Shown: positions 8,684-17,826 of the stretch, in pieces | Layout: each line of letters begins with the position of its first letter | How positions within the stretch are numbered: the stretch's first letter is position 1 | DNA from: Bacteroidia bacterium | GTDB lineage: Bacteria > Bacteroidota > Bacteroidia > Flavobacteriales > Flavobacteriaceae | Direction of reading: 5' to 3' | Length of the DNA: 54,589 nt | NCBI GenBank assembly: GCA_018679315.1 | Contig: JAHHLF010000141.1 | Coordinates: forward strand, 1 to 54,589 | Position numbers and translations under genes: made by a program | The notes under the pieces: generated by a model | The model's database searches: none | What the model was told of the DNA's origin: nothing | What the model saw: only the letters and a program-made list of their open reading frames with translations

Positions 8684-10694
8684 GTTTTTGCAAGGCCTCC
8701 AAAGGATCTTCAAGGGGTAATTGACATGTGCCGTGTTCACATATATAAAAACGTGTATTTTCATTGTGTGCACGTCCTTTAAAGAGGTCCAGCCCCTCTT
8801 CCGATTCACTGGCAGCTAAAATACTTTGAGGCAGGTAGGAGCTTTGGATCAATTCAGATTTTTGTTTGTAATCTCGTCCGACGACAACAACTTCATGAAA
8901 TGGATAGAGTTCCCAAAGATAAAGTTGCATCCAATTGGCGTACGCTCCTATCGATCTTCCCAATTCAGGTATATGGTTGCGCATTTTAGCATAGATCTCT
9001 TCATAAATGGATAAGGGAAAATATCTGTTTAACTTAAAAGCCACCTGGGCAAGAACAGAATTTGATGAAGGGATCACATTGTCTTCGCGTTCTAAGGTGC
9101 GTCTTATAAGCTTGGCATCATCCGACGAAGTATAATAGAACAAGCCACTCTCAGAATCATAGAACTGCGTTATAAGCTGCTCAAAGATCCCTTTTGATCG
9201 TTCTAACCAACGCAGGTCGAAATTCGCTTCATACAAGGCCAAATAGGCTTCTGCCAATAAGGCATAGTCGTCTGCAAAACCGTGGATAGCCCCTTCAATA
9301 TTAACAGGGGTGCGATACACCCGACCTCCTTTTGATCGGTGATTTGCCTCCAAGTATGCAGCCGTGTCCAAAGCCATGTCAAGCCACTTCGGTTGCCCTA
9401 AGTACCGGTAAGCTTGGGCAAGCCCTTTTATGACAAGTGCATTCCAGGAAGTGAGGATCTTGGAATCCAGTCGGGGAGCACTTCGCTCTCTTCGGATCGA
9501 AAGGAGCGCAACCTTCCAGTTTTGCACCATTTCCCGGAGCTCCTCTTCATTCAATTTCCATTTCTTTGCGAACTCAGCATCACTGGAATTTCGGATAAGG
9601 ACATACTTGCCTTCTTCCCAAAATCCATAATCATTCACATTGTAGTATTCAGCAAAGAACGAAAATTTGTCACCCAGGATCTCTTCTAATTCTTCTTTAG
9701 ACCAGGCATAATAGGCCCCTTCTACAAGTGCACCTTGTGTATCGAGGCTATCTGCATCTAAAGAAGCATAGTATCCGCCATCGGGATGTTTTAGGTCTTT
9801 TTGAAGAAATGAAATGGTATTTTCAACTACCTGTTTGTAATACGAATTTTTTGTTAGGGCATATCCTTTACTATACACACTAAGTAACTGTGCATTATCA
9901 TAGAGCATTTTCTCAAAATGAGGCACATGCCACCTCATATCTACACTATATCGGGCAAAGCCGCCTGCAAGCTGGTCCTGCAGTCCACCATAGGCCATTC
10001 GCGTCAACGTTGTATTGAGGTAGTCCAGTGCTTCTTCCTTTCCGCTAACCCAATAGTAGTTCATCAGGAATTCCAGATTGACTGGCATCATGAATTTTGG
10101 CGCCCTATTGTAGCCACCGAATTCCGGATCCATACGTTGTATCCAGTTTTCGATCGCCTCCTCAATAGAATTTTTTTGTGGCAAATTTGATTTTTGCGCG
10201 GCAGGCTGATTAATTGACAAGAGACCCTGCGTTAGGTCTTCTGCATATTGGATCACCTTGGCCGGGTCATCTTTATAAAGCTGGGCTAATTGTGAGATCG
10301 TATGAAGCCATCTGTCTTTGGGGACATATGTTGCACCCCAGAAGGGCCGGCCATCGGGCAAAGCGATCACATTTAATGGCCATCCGCCAGATCCGGTCAT
10401 TAGCTGTAAGGCATCCATATAGATCTGGTCAACATCCGGCCTTTCTTCCCGGTCTACCTTAATATTGATAAAATGAGCATTCATTACTTCTGCTACTTGC
10501 TCATCCTCAAAACATTCTTTTTCCATGACATGACACCAATGGCAAGCTGCATAGCCAATACTGATCAATATTAGTTTTTCCTCTGTTTTGGCCCTGGACA
10601 ACTGACCCTCCTTCCAGCCAACCCAATTCACGGGATTATGTGCGTGTTGGAGTAAATATGGACTCGATTCATGTATCAATTCATTCGTATGCAT
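8670..10694 (-). CDS. DUF255 thioredoxin-fold protein (YyaL/SPATA20-like)
   Basis: Large cytoplasmic protein, 674 residues. The N-terminal thioredoxin-like domain (about 1-165) has a CHWC motif (Cys51, Cys54) and the family blocks NPVNWVGW and GGWPLNV. An (alpha/alpha)-barrel glycosidase-like domain fills the rest, with the block FARYSVDMRWHVPHFEKML. The family is conserved from bacteria to animals, but its activity is not established; a redox or N-acylglucosamine-epimerase-like role has been guessed from the fold. Convergent with tsaB, overlapping it by 14 bases. Probably monocistronic, since the dodecin terminator lies just upstream. Confidence 0.93.
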   Translation of the reverse strand: MHTNELIHESSPYLLQHAHNPVNWVGWKEGQLSRAKTEEKLILISIGYAACHWCHVMEKECFEDEQVAEVMNAHFINIKVDREERPDVDQIYMDALQLMTGSGGWPLNVIALPDGRPFWGATYVPKDRWLHTISQLAQLYKDDPAKVIQYAEDLTQGLLSINQPAAQKSNLPQKNSIEEAIENWIQRMDPEFGGYNRAPKFMMPVNLEFLMNYYWVSGKEEALDYLNTTLTRMAYGGLQDQLAGGFARYSVDMRWHVPHFEKMLYDNAQLLSVYSKGYALTKNSYYKQVVENTISFLQKDLKHPDGGYYASLDADSLDTQGALVEGAYYAWSKEELEEILGDKFSFFAEYYNVNDYGFWEEGKYVLIRNSSDAEFAKKWKLNEEELREMVQNWKVALLSIRRERSAPRLDSKILTSWNALVIKGLAQAYRYLGQPKWLDMALDTAAYLEANHRSKGGRVYRTPVNIEGAIHGFADDYALLAEAYLALYEANFDLRWLERSKGIFEQLITQFYDSESGLFYYTSSDDAKLIRRTLEREDNVIPSSNSVLAQVAFKLNRYFPLSIYEEIYAKMRNHIPELGRSIGAYANWMQLYLWELYPFHEVVVVGRDYKQKSELIQSSYLPQSILAASESEEGLDLFKGRAHNENTRFYICEHGTCQLPLEDPLEALQKLSDA

Positions 10695-10747
10695 GTGAAG
10701 GACTATATCTTAAATGTAGGAATTAAATTATCCGCCATAAGCTGGAA

Positions 10748-10776
10748 ATAAAAAAAGCGCCAAGATGGCGCTTTAA
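10748..10776 (-). terminator. Intrinsic terminator of dodecin gene
   Basis: Read on the minus strand, a 7-bp stem AAGCGCC / GGCGCTT with a 5-base loop is followed by a run of seven T. It lies 20 bases past the dodecin stop. Confidence 0.85.
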
Positions 10777-10795
10777 AAGATCGGGTTATTTTTAG

Positions 10796-10996
10796 TTAGT
10801 TTACTTCAAAAGTGATCTTAACGTTTACTCGATAATCATCAACTTCCCCATCTTTAACCGTCGCGCTTTGCTCATTTACATATACTGAACGGATATTCTT
10901 GACGGATTTTGAGGCATGTTTTACTGCCTTTGACGTTGCATCTTCCCAGCTCTTTTCAGAGTTGGCAAGAACTTCTATAACTTTTAATACTGCCAT
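10796..10996 (-). CDS. Dodecin-family flavin-binding protein
   Basis: Small protein of 66 residues matching dodecin in length and sequence. Features are the N-terminal MAVLKVIEVLANSEKSWEDA, the helix with AVKHASKSVKNI, and the C-terminal strand block DYRVNVKITFEV. Dodecins form dodecameric shells storing or buffering riboflavin, FMN or coenzyme A. The flavin-stacking Trp of the family fits the W in KSWEDA. Encoded alone with its own terminator. Confidence 0.9.
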   Translation of the reverse strand: MAVLKVIEVLANSEKSWEDATSKAVKHASKSVKNIRSVYVNEQSATVKDGEVDDYRVNVKITFEVN

Positions 10997-11068
10997 AATG
11001 GTCTATGTTTTACGAATTATCCTTAAAGAAACGAAGAAAAGGAGTAATTACCAAGATAATGCAGGCCT

Positions 11069-11959
11069 TTAACCGTTCATCGCAAAAACTTCTTCTACTT
11101 TGTCGCCAAGCATATTTTTGAGCATCTGTTCTATCCCATTTTTTAAGGTATATGTAGAGGATGGGCATCCGCTGCAGGCTCCTTGTAATATCACACTAAC
11201 AACCTTAGAGTCAGGATTATAAGATTGAAATAGTATATTTCCTCCATCCATAGCTACAGCCGGTTTTACGTATTGCTCAAGAATGGTGATGATCTCTTGT
11301 GAAGTATCGTCAAGTTCACTGGTATTTTCGGGTGCAGTGACCGCTTGCACCGGTGTAGCTGTATCGCTGACAACTATCCCGCCATTGGTAATATAATCTC
11401 TGATAAATTCCCTCAAATCCATTGTTATTTCATCCCACTCGGCACTTTCATTTTTTGATACGGAGACGTAATTCTCATCCAAAAATACCTGGGAAACAAA
11501 GGATTTCTCAAAAAGTACTTCGGCTAATCCTGTTTGGGCGGCTTCTTCCATTGATTTAAACTCATACATCTGGTCTACAAGCCTTTTATTCGCCACAAAC
11601 TTCATCACGGCCGGATTAGGTGTAACTTCCGCGTATAAAGTGATGGCTTTCATAGAGTTAGATTCAGTTTCACTAAGAATAGCACCCCCGGCGTTTAAAT
11701 ATTCGACTACTTGTTGTGCAACTTCATCCTTAACATCATCCCATTCTACAATGGAAAAGCGTTCCAGGATCAAGGCTTCGGGCAGTATTTGAACCGATTT
11801 AATAAAAGGGAGGTAGAATAGTTGCTGTGCCAGGGGAGAAGCCTTGGCCTCATCTATATTCGTATAAGTGTGATTCTCCTTCGACAGCGGCTGATTTACA
11901 TGAAATTTCAGAAGACTTGGTTCCGACATTGCCTCCAGGCGGATAACGTACTCGCTCAT
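11069..11959 (-). CDS. Nfu/NifU-type Fe-S cluster scaffold with duplicated Nfu N-domain
   Basis: Fe-S carrier or scaffold protein, 296 residues. The C-terminal NifU domain (about 216-290) has the CSGC cluster-binding motif after VILQGA. N-terminal to it I see two Nfu_N-like repeats: about 1-100 (PSLLKFHVNQPL ... VVEYLNAGGAIL) and about 106-200 (NPAVMKFVANKRL ... FIRDYITNGGIVV). A linker of Ala/Thr/Pro follows. Canonical Nfu proteins carry one N-domain, so this is a duplicated form. Divergent from the PorP/SprF gene, with a promoter-like TATTTTTG 15 bases before its ATG. Confidence 0.9.
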   Translation of the reverse strand: MSEYVIRLEAMSEPSLLKFHVNQPLSKENHTYTNIDEAKASPLAQQLFYLPFIKSVQILPEALILERFSIVEWDDVKDEVAQQVVEYLNAGGAILSETESNSMKAITLYAEVTPNPAVMKFVANKRLVDQMYEFKSMEEAAQTGLAEVLFEKSFVSQVFLDENYVSVSKNESAEWDEITMDLREFIRDYITNGGIVVSDTATPVQAVTAPENTSELDDTSQEIITILEQYVKPAVAMDGGNILFQSYNPDSKVVSVILQGACSGCPSSTYTLKNGIEQMLKNMLGDKVEEVFAMNG

Positions 11960-11974
11960 AGCTTATATTTTGGT

Positions 11975-11982
11975 CAAAAATA
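11975..11982 (-). promoter_or_regulatory. Candidate -7 element for the Nfu gene
   Basis: On the minus strand this reads TATTTTTG, matching TAnnTTTG, 15 bases before the ATG at 11959. No clear TTG -33 element. Motif-only evidence. Confidence 0.4.
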
Positions 11983-12039
11983 CGATCTATTTACCACTTG
12001 TCATAGACATAATAATGTCTGCATTCACCCGTTATAGTT

Positions 12040-12047
12040 TATATTTG
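12040..12047 (+). promoter_or_regulatory. Candidate -7 element for the PorP/SprF gene at 12078
   Basis: TATATTTG matches TAnnTTTG and lies 30 bases before the ATG at 12078. It forms a divergent pair with the element at 11975-11982. No clear -33 element. Confidence 0.4.
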
Positions 12048-12077
12048 ACCAAAGCCATGCAGATCTGCATCCCTTCA

Positions 12078-13079
12078 ATGAAAAACCTTTCCCTGGCCTT
12101 TGTTTTTTGTTTTTTATCCTGGCAAACTGCACATTCTCAGGAAGGTATACCCGTATATTTTGATTATCTCTCAGACAATTACTACCTGGTGCACCCGTCT
12201 ATGGCGGGTATCGGTGAAGGTGGTAAGATCCGACTTACAGCCAGAAAGCAGTGGTTTGATGTGGATGAGGCTCCTAATCTTCAGACGATTAATTTCCATT
12301 ACAGGGTTGCTGATAAACCCAGTGGTCTTGGAGCGATCATTTTTAATGATGCCAATGGGTATCACTCACAAACAGGTCTAAAAGTTACCTATGCACATCA
12401 TTTGAGATTTGGGTCGGATGCCAGATTTTTAAATCAATTGTCATTCGGTTTAAGTACCGGGTTTATACAAAGCAGCCTGGATGAAACCGAATTCCGTTCG
12501 GTGATCCCAGATCCTATAGTGACCGGCGTTAAAACGAGCGTAGGCTATTTCAACGTAGACTTTGGAATGTCCTATAACTACCTGGAATTCTATGCACACG
12601 CTACCGTATTAAATGGATTGGGGAGTGGACGAGACCTGTATACGGCAATTGAATTTGACAATTTGAGGCGCTATGTCATGCAAACGGGCTATTATTTTGG
12701 GCGGGGTGATTGGCGGATCGAACCTTCGGTCTTGTTTCAATTCACTGAATTCACCAGGGAAAAAACGATCGACTTTAATGCCAAAGTGTACAGGAGGATG
12801 GACTTCGGTACAATTTGGGGCGGACTCTCATTCCGACGAGGATTTGATGGCGCCCAGTTTTTGGCAAACGGTCAATTCGGGGAACAACGCCTGCAGCTTT
12901 TTACGCCTATAGCCGGTGTTAATTTGAAGAATTGGATGTTTTCCTATAATTATTCGTACCAGTCTGGCGATATTCGCCTGGATAGTGGTGGATTTCACCA
13001 GATCACTATTGGATATGAATTTGGACAAACAGATAGTGATTCCCGTTTAGATTGTTTCTGTCCGGCTGCCAATTACTAA
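12078..13079 (+). CDS. PorP/SprF-family T9SS outer-membrane protein
   Basis: Outer-membrane beta-barrel protein of the PorP/SprF family, which helps translocate or anchor T9SS substrates at the cell surface. ATG at 12078 gives a signal peptide (MKNLSLAFVFCFLSWQTAHSQ); in-frame ATGs upstream (12057, 12015) would bury it. The family's start pattern is present: Phe-Asp-Tyr and Asn-Tyr-Tyr-Leu-Val-His-Pro-Ser-Met-Ala-Gly, followed by RKQWFDVDEAPNLQTI. About 333 residues. It stands alone here, without an adjacent adhesin or OmpA gene, unlike the copy at 22928. Which surface protein it serves is unknown. Confidence 0.88.
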   Translation: MKNLSLAFVFCFLSWQTAHSQEGIPVYFDYLSDNYYLVHPSMAGIGEGGKIRLTARKQWFDVDEAPNLQTINFHYRVADKPSGLGAIIFNDANGYHSQTGLKVTYAHHLRFGSDARFLNQLSFGLSTGFIQSSLDETEFRSVIPDPIVTGVKTSVGYFNVDFGMSYNYLEFYAHATVLNGLGSGRDLYTAIEFDNLRRYVMQTGYYFGRGDWRIEPSVLFQFTEFTREKTIDFNAKVYRRMDFGTIWGGLSFRRGFDGAQFLANGQFGEQRLQLFTPIAGVNLKNWMFSYNYSYQSGDIRLDSGGFHQITIGYEFGQTDSDSRLDCFCPAANY

Positions 13080-13080
13080 A

Positions 13081-13117
13081 AAAAGGCCCATCCCTGTATC
13101 AGAATAGGCCTTTCTTC
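13081..13117. terminator. Bidirectional hairpin between convergent genes
   Basis: The inverted repeat AAAGGCC (13082-13088) and GGCCTTT (13107-13113) is flanked by an A-run on the left and T-rich sequence on the right. It can therefore act for the plus-strand PorP/SprF gene and for the minus-strand vWA gene. The loop is long (18 bases). Confidence 0.6.
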
Positions 13118-13130
13118 AAGTAATCCTTTT

Positions 13131-14294
13131 TTACTTATCCCATGTATAGTTTTTCTTTGAAGCCTGTCTCTTTATGGCATTTAACATGGCGTTTTCCAAT
13201 TCACCTTTTTGTTGGTCCTGCTGCTCAGCAATATATACCTTGCGTTTAGAATTAAGCTCTTGAATTTTTTTCTGAATTTCAGAACGGTCCTTCTTCTTTT
13301 CCTTGATATACGCTTCAAGTTGCGCTTCACTTTTTTGCCTGAGTGCCGGGGGTAATCCTTCTTTGTCAATTTTTCCCAGATCAAAATCGCGTTCTGCTGA
13401 AGCGTCTACAAGATCCCAGCTGGAATTATTGTACAATCTGGAACTTTTGCTCACTGCTCGTTTTACCGCCACCGCTTCTTCCATTTCCATTGCATTATCG
13501 TCCTGGGCTACCTGAGCAGCACTCTTATATGCCCCTCTCGCTCCATACGCGATATAGGTCTTGTTCAATTTGGCATTCAGCTTGATAATGATATCATCAT
13601 ATGGAGTCGTGATTTGAACTACATGTTTATTGTGATCAATGGCCATATATTCCCCGCCTGTCATCAAGGCACCTTTCTGCCATTGTGTTTGAATACCCTG
13701 GTGGTAATCCCCACAGAAAATAGTATTTACAACAACATCCTTTTCCTTGGCCTGACTGGCCGCATCGCGGTAGTCCAGTTTACCCTGAGTGAAAGGTTCA
13801 TTCCCGGCAATAAAGATCATCTTCAGATCATCGGGATTTGATCCCCAATCCAATTGACGTAAGGAAGTATGGATCACCTGACCACAGTATTCCTCGCCTC
13901 CATTGGTGCTTAAAGAAAAGAGTCGCTCTGAAATTTTATCAAGATCACTACTGAATCCGATTACCTGTTGGATATATCCTTCACGGGAAGAAAGATTGTC
14001 GTTCCCATATTGGTAGAGAGCGATCTCGAGCCTGGGTCGTTCATGATTACCACACCTGGCATAGGTAAATTCATTTACAATATCCCATAATTGTGCTTTG
14101 GCCTGATTGATGAGTCCGTCCATACTGTTACTCGTATCTAAGAGCAATGCGATCCGTACACGTTGTTTAGACATTTTTAAATGCGTAAGCTCACTACTTT
14201 TTAAAGGTTGTACCTCATAATCGGGAGCCCATGACCCCATCACAAAAAGTAACATACTAAGTGAGAGAAATTGGCTTGTTCTTTTGAGTTTCAT
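13131..14294 (-). CDS. Secreted von Willebrand factor A domain protein
   Basis: 387 residues from the ATG at 14294, which places the hydrophobic signal segment (MKLKRTSQFLSLSMLLFVMG) at the N-terminus; the frame is open 16 codons further. A vWA domain (about 45-235) begins with IALLLDTSNSM, a MIDAS metal-site motif DxSxS, and contains IFIAGNEPFTQG. The C-terminal third is charged, Lys/Glu/Gln-rich and probably coiled-coil (about 300-385). Function is not known beyond metal-dependent protein binding in the periplasm or at the surface. It is divergent from the LytS-type kinase, sharing a 207-base intergenic region with a candidate LytTR site, so it may be a target of that system. Confidence 0.85.
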   Translation of the reverse strand: MKLKRTSQFLSLSMLLFVMGSWAPDYEVQPLKSSELTHLKMSKQRVRIALLLDTSNSMDGLINQAKAQLWDIVNEFTYARCGNHERPRLEIALYQYGNDNLSSREGYIQQVIGFSSDLDKISERLFSLSTNGGEEYCGQVIHTSLRQLDWGSNPDDLKMIFIAGNEPFTQGKLDYRDAASQAKEKDVVVNTIFCGDYHQGIQTQWQKGALMTGGEYMAIDHNKHVVQITTPYDDIIIKLNAKLNKTYIAYGARGAYKSAAQVAQDDNAMEMEEAVAVKRAVSKSSRLYNNSSWDLVDASAERDFDLGKIDKEGLPPALRQKSEAQLEAYIKEKKKDRSEIQKKIQELNSKRKVYIAEQQDQQKGELENAMLNAIKRQASKKNYTWDK

Positions 14295-14358
14295 AACTGA
14301 TTTTTTAATGATTAACAGGATAAAGCTAAGGCGATAAAACATCGCAAAAAACCGCCAA

Positions 14359-14390
14359 TGAGGGAAGTGGCCGTTTCATTGAGGGAATGG
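14359..14390. promoter_or_regulatory. Candidate LytTR operator: 21-bp-period direct repeat
   Basis: TGAGGGAAGTGG (14359-14370) is repeated as TGAGGGAATGG (14380-14390). Start-to-start spacing is 21 bp, two helical turns. LytTR-domain regulators typically bind pairs of imperfect direct repeats at about this period. The site is in the divergent region between the vWA gene and the kinase-regulator pair, so it could control both. Inference from pattern and context. Confidence 0.5.
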
Positions 14391-14501
14391 ACCCAACCGG
14401 CTCGTAAAGGCCTGTTTTTGGGCATTTTCAGGCTCCTTTTTGAATGTATACCGTTTTTTAGTACGGCATAAATGCCCTAAGTTTATACTGATTTTGTACC
14501 G

Positions 14502-16484
14502 ATGAAAAAGAATTGGATCATAGTATGTATTGGAGTTTTATTCGTGTCTACCGCATGGGGTCAGGAGGAACGCACGGCTGCCAAAAAAAGACCGGTGGTT
14601 GCAGCAGACCAGGCTTTGGAAACTGATGCACGACAGTGGTCTCATTCCGAACTCCTGGATTCGGCGCGGGTGTTTCAGGAAACAAATATTGAAAAGAGCA
14701 TAGACTATGTAGCCCGCTCACTAACCCAATTGGGAAGAGCTGCTTCCCAGGATGAACAAGCTTCCTCTTTTGCGTTGCTCGGCGATGTATATAAATATCA
14801 CGGTCAGTATGATCTGGCCATCGCTAATTACACTAATGCCTTACGTTCTTCAGAGGACCTCAATGTGTTATTGTCCTTAGGTCGGACCTATTTGATCACA
14901 GGAGATTATGAACAAGCCCGGACCAATTTTCTTCGGGGATTGGAAATGGGCTCACGTGTTCCCTACCGCCAAATTCAGCTTTACGAAGGGCTGGGAGACG
15001 CATATAAGGCAGAGGGGAATAAATCGGCTGCCTTAGAAGCCTATGAAAAAGGGTTGGCACTGGCAGTACAGAATAATATCACTCCAAAGCAGGCCGACTT
15101 AAATTCCAGGAAGGCAGATCTGTATGCAGACTATAATGAGCCTGCAAAGGCGGAAGAACTTTATGACAGTTCTTTACAATTGGCTTCGGAGGAATCTCCT
15201 CAGCGTAGTGTTCGCGAGAAGGAGAAGGTAGCTGATTTCTATAATAAGAACCAGAATTTTGATGAGGAGATCAAGCTTAGAAAAGAAAGCCTTGATGACA
15301 TTAAGCAGTTGCCACCATCTGCACAAAATGAAGCTGGCGTTCCCATGGATGCACAGGTGAGTTCTCAGGCAATTAATTATAAGATCGCCAATGCGTATAT
15401 CGCCCAGGAAAAAGATGCAGAGGCAATTCCATTTTTGGAAGAAAGCATTGAAACGGCCGAGAGCGAAGATGATCTGGAGATTCAAAAAGATGCCACGCGT
15501 AAACTTTCTGAGGTATACGGCAGGCAGGGGGAATTCACTAAAGCACTTGAAACCTACCAGACCTATGTAGCCGTTGTAGACACCTTGTATAAAAGAAAGG
15601 AAGAAGAGATCGCCAGTGCCCAACGATTAACCAGTCAGATCCTTGCCCAGCAAGGGCGAATTACCGGATTAGAGCAGGAAAGGGAGCTTTCTATGAGCAA
15701 ATATGATCTGGCAGTGACACAGCAACAACTGGTGGAAGAAACAAATAAGCGACAACAATGGCTTATTTACTCCCTCTTATTTGGGTTGATCTTAATGGCC
15801 TTGGCAGCTTTCTTTTTTTACCGGGCAAATCGCCAGCAACAATTTGCCAATAATTTGCTGGCCCTGAGATCGCTTCGGACACAAATGAACCCGCATTTTA
15901 TTTTTAATGCACTGAATTCCGTAAATAATTATATCGCCAAGAACGATGAACGAAGTGCGAATAAGTATTTAAGTGATTTCTCTGCCCTAATGCGCTCCGT
16001 CCTGGAGAACTCAGAAGAGGATTTTATTCCCTTACAAAAAGAAATAGAACTACTAAAGCTATACCTGGAATTAGAACACAGTCGCTTCCCCGATAAATTT
16101 GATTATAAAGTTGATATTGATCCAAAGATCGATATAGAATCTTTTCAGATCCCGCCCATGCTTTTGCAACCTTACATTGAGAATGCCATTTGGCACGGAT
16201 TGCGATACAAGGAAGAGAAGGGATACTTAAAGGTGCAAATGATCAACCTGGATTCTGCCAATATTGAGATCCGGATCGAAGACAATGGTATTGGCAGAAA
16301 ACGTTCCGTCGCTTTAAAGACAGAACACCAGAATAAGAAAATATCTAAAGGTATGAGCACGACTAAAAAAAGGGTAGCCATACTCAATAAGATGTATGAT
16401 GATAAAGTAGATATCAGTATTGATGATCTGAAAAAGGACGAAACAGGTACGGTTGTTGTACTTCGGATAAAAAAAGATCGATGA
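14502..16484 (+). CDS. LytS-type sensor histidine kinase with TPR sensor region
   Basis: Membrane-bound kinase, 660 residues. A signal segment (1-20) precedes a long periplasmic region of TPR-like helical repeats (about 60-370), with YEGLGDAYKAEGNKSAALEAYEKG as a typical unit split over two helices. A coiled stretch and one transmembrane helix (about 420-441) follow. The His_kinase domain (PF06580 type) contains MNPHFIFNALNS with phospho-acceptor His465, and an ATPase domain contains IPPMLLQPYIENAIWHG and EDNGIGRKRS. Overlaps the response regulator gene by 4 bases (ATGA), so the two form a coupled pair. The signal sensed is unknown. Confidence 0.93.
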   Translation: MKKNWIIVCIGVLFVSTAWGQEERTAAKKRPVVAADQALETDARQWSHSELLDSARVFQETNIEKSIDYVARSLTQLGRAASQDEQASSFALLGDVYKYHGQYDLAIANYTNALRSSEDLNVLLSLGRTYLITGDYEQARTNFLRGLEMGSRVPYRQIQLYEGLGDAYKAEGNKSAALEAYEKGLALAVQNNITPKQADLNSRKADLYADYNEPAKAEELYDSSLQLASEESPQRSVREKEKVADFYNKNQNFDEEIKLRKESLDDIKQLPPSAQNEAGVPMDAQVSSQAINYKIANAYIAQEKDAEAIPFLEESIETAESEDDLEIQKDATRKLSEVYGRQGEFTKALETYQTYVAVVDTLYKRKEEEIASAQRLTSQILAQQGRITGLEQERELSMSKYDLAVTQQQLVEETNKRQQWLIYSLLFGLILMALAAFFFYRANRQQQFANNLLALRSLRTQMNPHFIFNALNSVNNYIAKNDERSANKYLSDFSALMRSVLENSEEDFIPLQKEIELLKLYLELEHSRFPDKFDYKVDIDPKIDIESFQIPPMLLQPYIENAIWHGLRYKEEKGYLKVQMINLDSANIEIRIEDNGIGRKRSVALKTEHQNKKISKGMSTTKKRVAILNKMYDDKVDISIDDLKKDETGTVVVLRIKKDR

Positions 16485-17212
16485 AATTAAGAGCAATACT
16501 CATAGAAGACGAGGCTAACAGCCGGGAAATATTGCGGAATTACCTGTCAAAATATTGTCCTGATGTGGGCTTGTTAGGTGAGGCATCCTCTATTCAGGAA
16601 GGGTTGACTTTGATTGATGTGCATGATCCTGACCTGGTATTCCTGGATGTAGAAATGCCATTTGGTAATGCCTTTGACTTGTTGGATCAATTACCAGAGC
16701 GGTCATTTGAAACAGTTTTTGTGACTGCATATGATCATTATGCAAAGGATGCACTAAACAATCAGGCGGCCTATTACCTGACCAAGCCAATTTCTATTGA
16801 AGAATTGATCAAGGCTGTGGCACTTGTGAAGGAAATACGTGAAAAGGAAAGTGTACTACATGACACGGTTTTACCCGCCACAATAACACAAGTACAAGGA
16901 AAACTTACCTTACCCCAATTGGATGGATTTATCGTTTTAAATACGAATGAAATCCTTTATTGTAAAGCAGATGACAATTATACTGAGATCTTTCTTGCTG
17001 AAAAGAAACATCTTGCAAGTAAGACACTGCGATATTTTGAAGAAGCTCTTGAGGCCTATCCCTTCGCCAGGATACATAAATCTTTTCTGGTCAATGTCAA
17101 TGAGATAGTAAAATACCACAGGGGAAAAGGAGGGAGTGTCGTACTGTCTAATGGGAAGGAGATCCAGGTTGCTGCTTCGAGAAAAAAGGAATTGCTATCT
17201 TACTTTCAATAA
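16481..17212 (+). CDS. LytTR-family response regulator
   Basis: 243 residues. The receiver domain (1-120) has acidic pocket residues Glu9-Asp10, phospho-acceptor Asp56 in VFLDVEMP, a T/A switch near VTAYDHYAKDA and Lys102 in LTKP. The LytTR DNA-binding domain (about 140-240) includes LYCKADDNYTEIFL and the C-terminal SRKKELLSYF block. Partner of the upstream kinase, with the ATGA overlap. The direct repeat at 14359-14390 is its likely autoregulatory site. Confidence 0.95.
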   Translation: MKLRAILIEDEANSREILRNYLSKYCPDVGLLGEASSIQEGLTLIDVHDPDLVFLDVEMPFGNAFDLLDQLPERSFETVFVTAYDHYAKDALNNQAAYYLTKPISIEELIKAVALVKEIREKESVLHDTVLPATITQVQGKLTLPQLDGFIVLNTNEILYCKADDNYTEIFLAEKKHLASKTLRYFEEALEAYPFARIHKSFLVNVNEIVKYHRGKGGSVVLSNGKEIQVAASRKKELLSYFQ

Positions 17213-17237
17213 TCCAGACTTACAAGTTTAAAGACAT

Positions 17238-17744
17238 ATGATAATAGCGGTAAGAGGGATCACTCCGGTGATCGGGACGGATTGCTTTATAGCCGAGAAC
17301 GCCACAATAGCCGGCGAGGTTGTTATGGGTGATCAATGTAGTATATGGTTTAACGCCGTTATCCGAGGCGATGTACATTATATTAAAATGGGAAATAAAG
17401 TAAATGTGCAGGATGGCGCTGTGATCCATTGTACGTACCAAACCTCACCTACAGAGATCGGGAATAATGTATCTATCGGCCATAATGCCATTGTACACGG
17501 TTGTACATTACATGATGATGTTCTTGTAGGTATGGGGAGTATTATCATGGACGATTGTGTGGTAGAAAGCAATTGTATTATTGCGGCAGGTGCTGTGCTT
17601 ACTAAGGGAACACATGTTCCGGCAGGCAGTGTGTACGCAGGTATGCCTGCTCGCAAAATAAAAGATATAGACCCCACGCTCAGTGATGGGGAGATCAAAC
17701 GAATTGCCAATAATTATATCCTCTATTCCAGTTGGTTTAAATAG
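17238..17744 (+). CDS. Gamma-carbonic-anhydrase-like left-handed beta-helix protein
   Basis: 168 residues of hexapeptide repeats (patterns such as IGTDCFIAEN, IGNNVSIGHN, VGMGSIIMDD) forming a left-handed beta-helix. The gamma-class zinc ligands are visible as His64, His82 and His87, and the family blocks NAVIRGDV and AGMPARKI are present. It belongs to the YrdA/CaiE-like group, in which carbonic anhydrase activity is often unproven. It starts 26 bases after the regulator gene and may be transcribed with it. Confidence 0.9.
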   Translation: MIIAVRGITPVIGTDCFIAENATIAGEVVMGDQCSIWFNAVIRGDVHYIKMGNKVNVQDGAVIHCTYQTSPTEIGNNVSIGHNAIVHGCTLHDDVLVGMGSIIMDDCVVESNCIIAAGAVLTKGTHVPAGSVYAGMPARKIKDIDPTLSDGEIKRIANNYILYSSWFK

Positions 17745-17800
17745 GAGAACATATCAATTCGGGCATCTGCAGATAGGATGGAATACTGGGTAGATTTCCA

Positions 17801-17808
17801 TATTTTTG
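17801..17808 (+). promoter_or_regulatory. Candidate -7 element for fabD
   Basis: TATTTTTG matches TAnnTTTG, 18 bases before the fabD ATG. No clear TTG -33 element. Confidence 0.4.
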
Positions 17809-17826
17809 CCGCTTAAATCACAATAA

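Noticed and set aside
15174..15623. 149-codon minus-strand frame opposite the kinase gene
   Set aside because: It lies wholly inside the TPR region of the kinase, has no family features, and is an antisense by-product of the coding sequence. Many similar frames elsewhere were rejected for the same reason.
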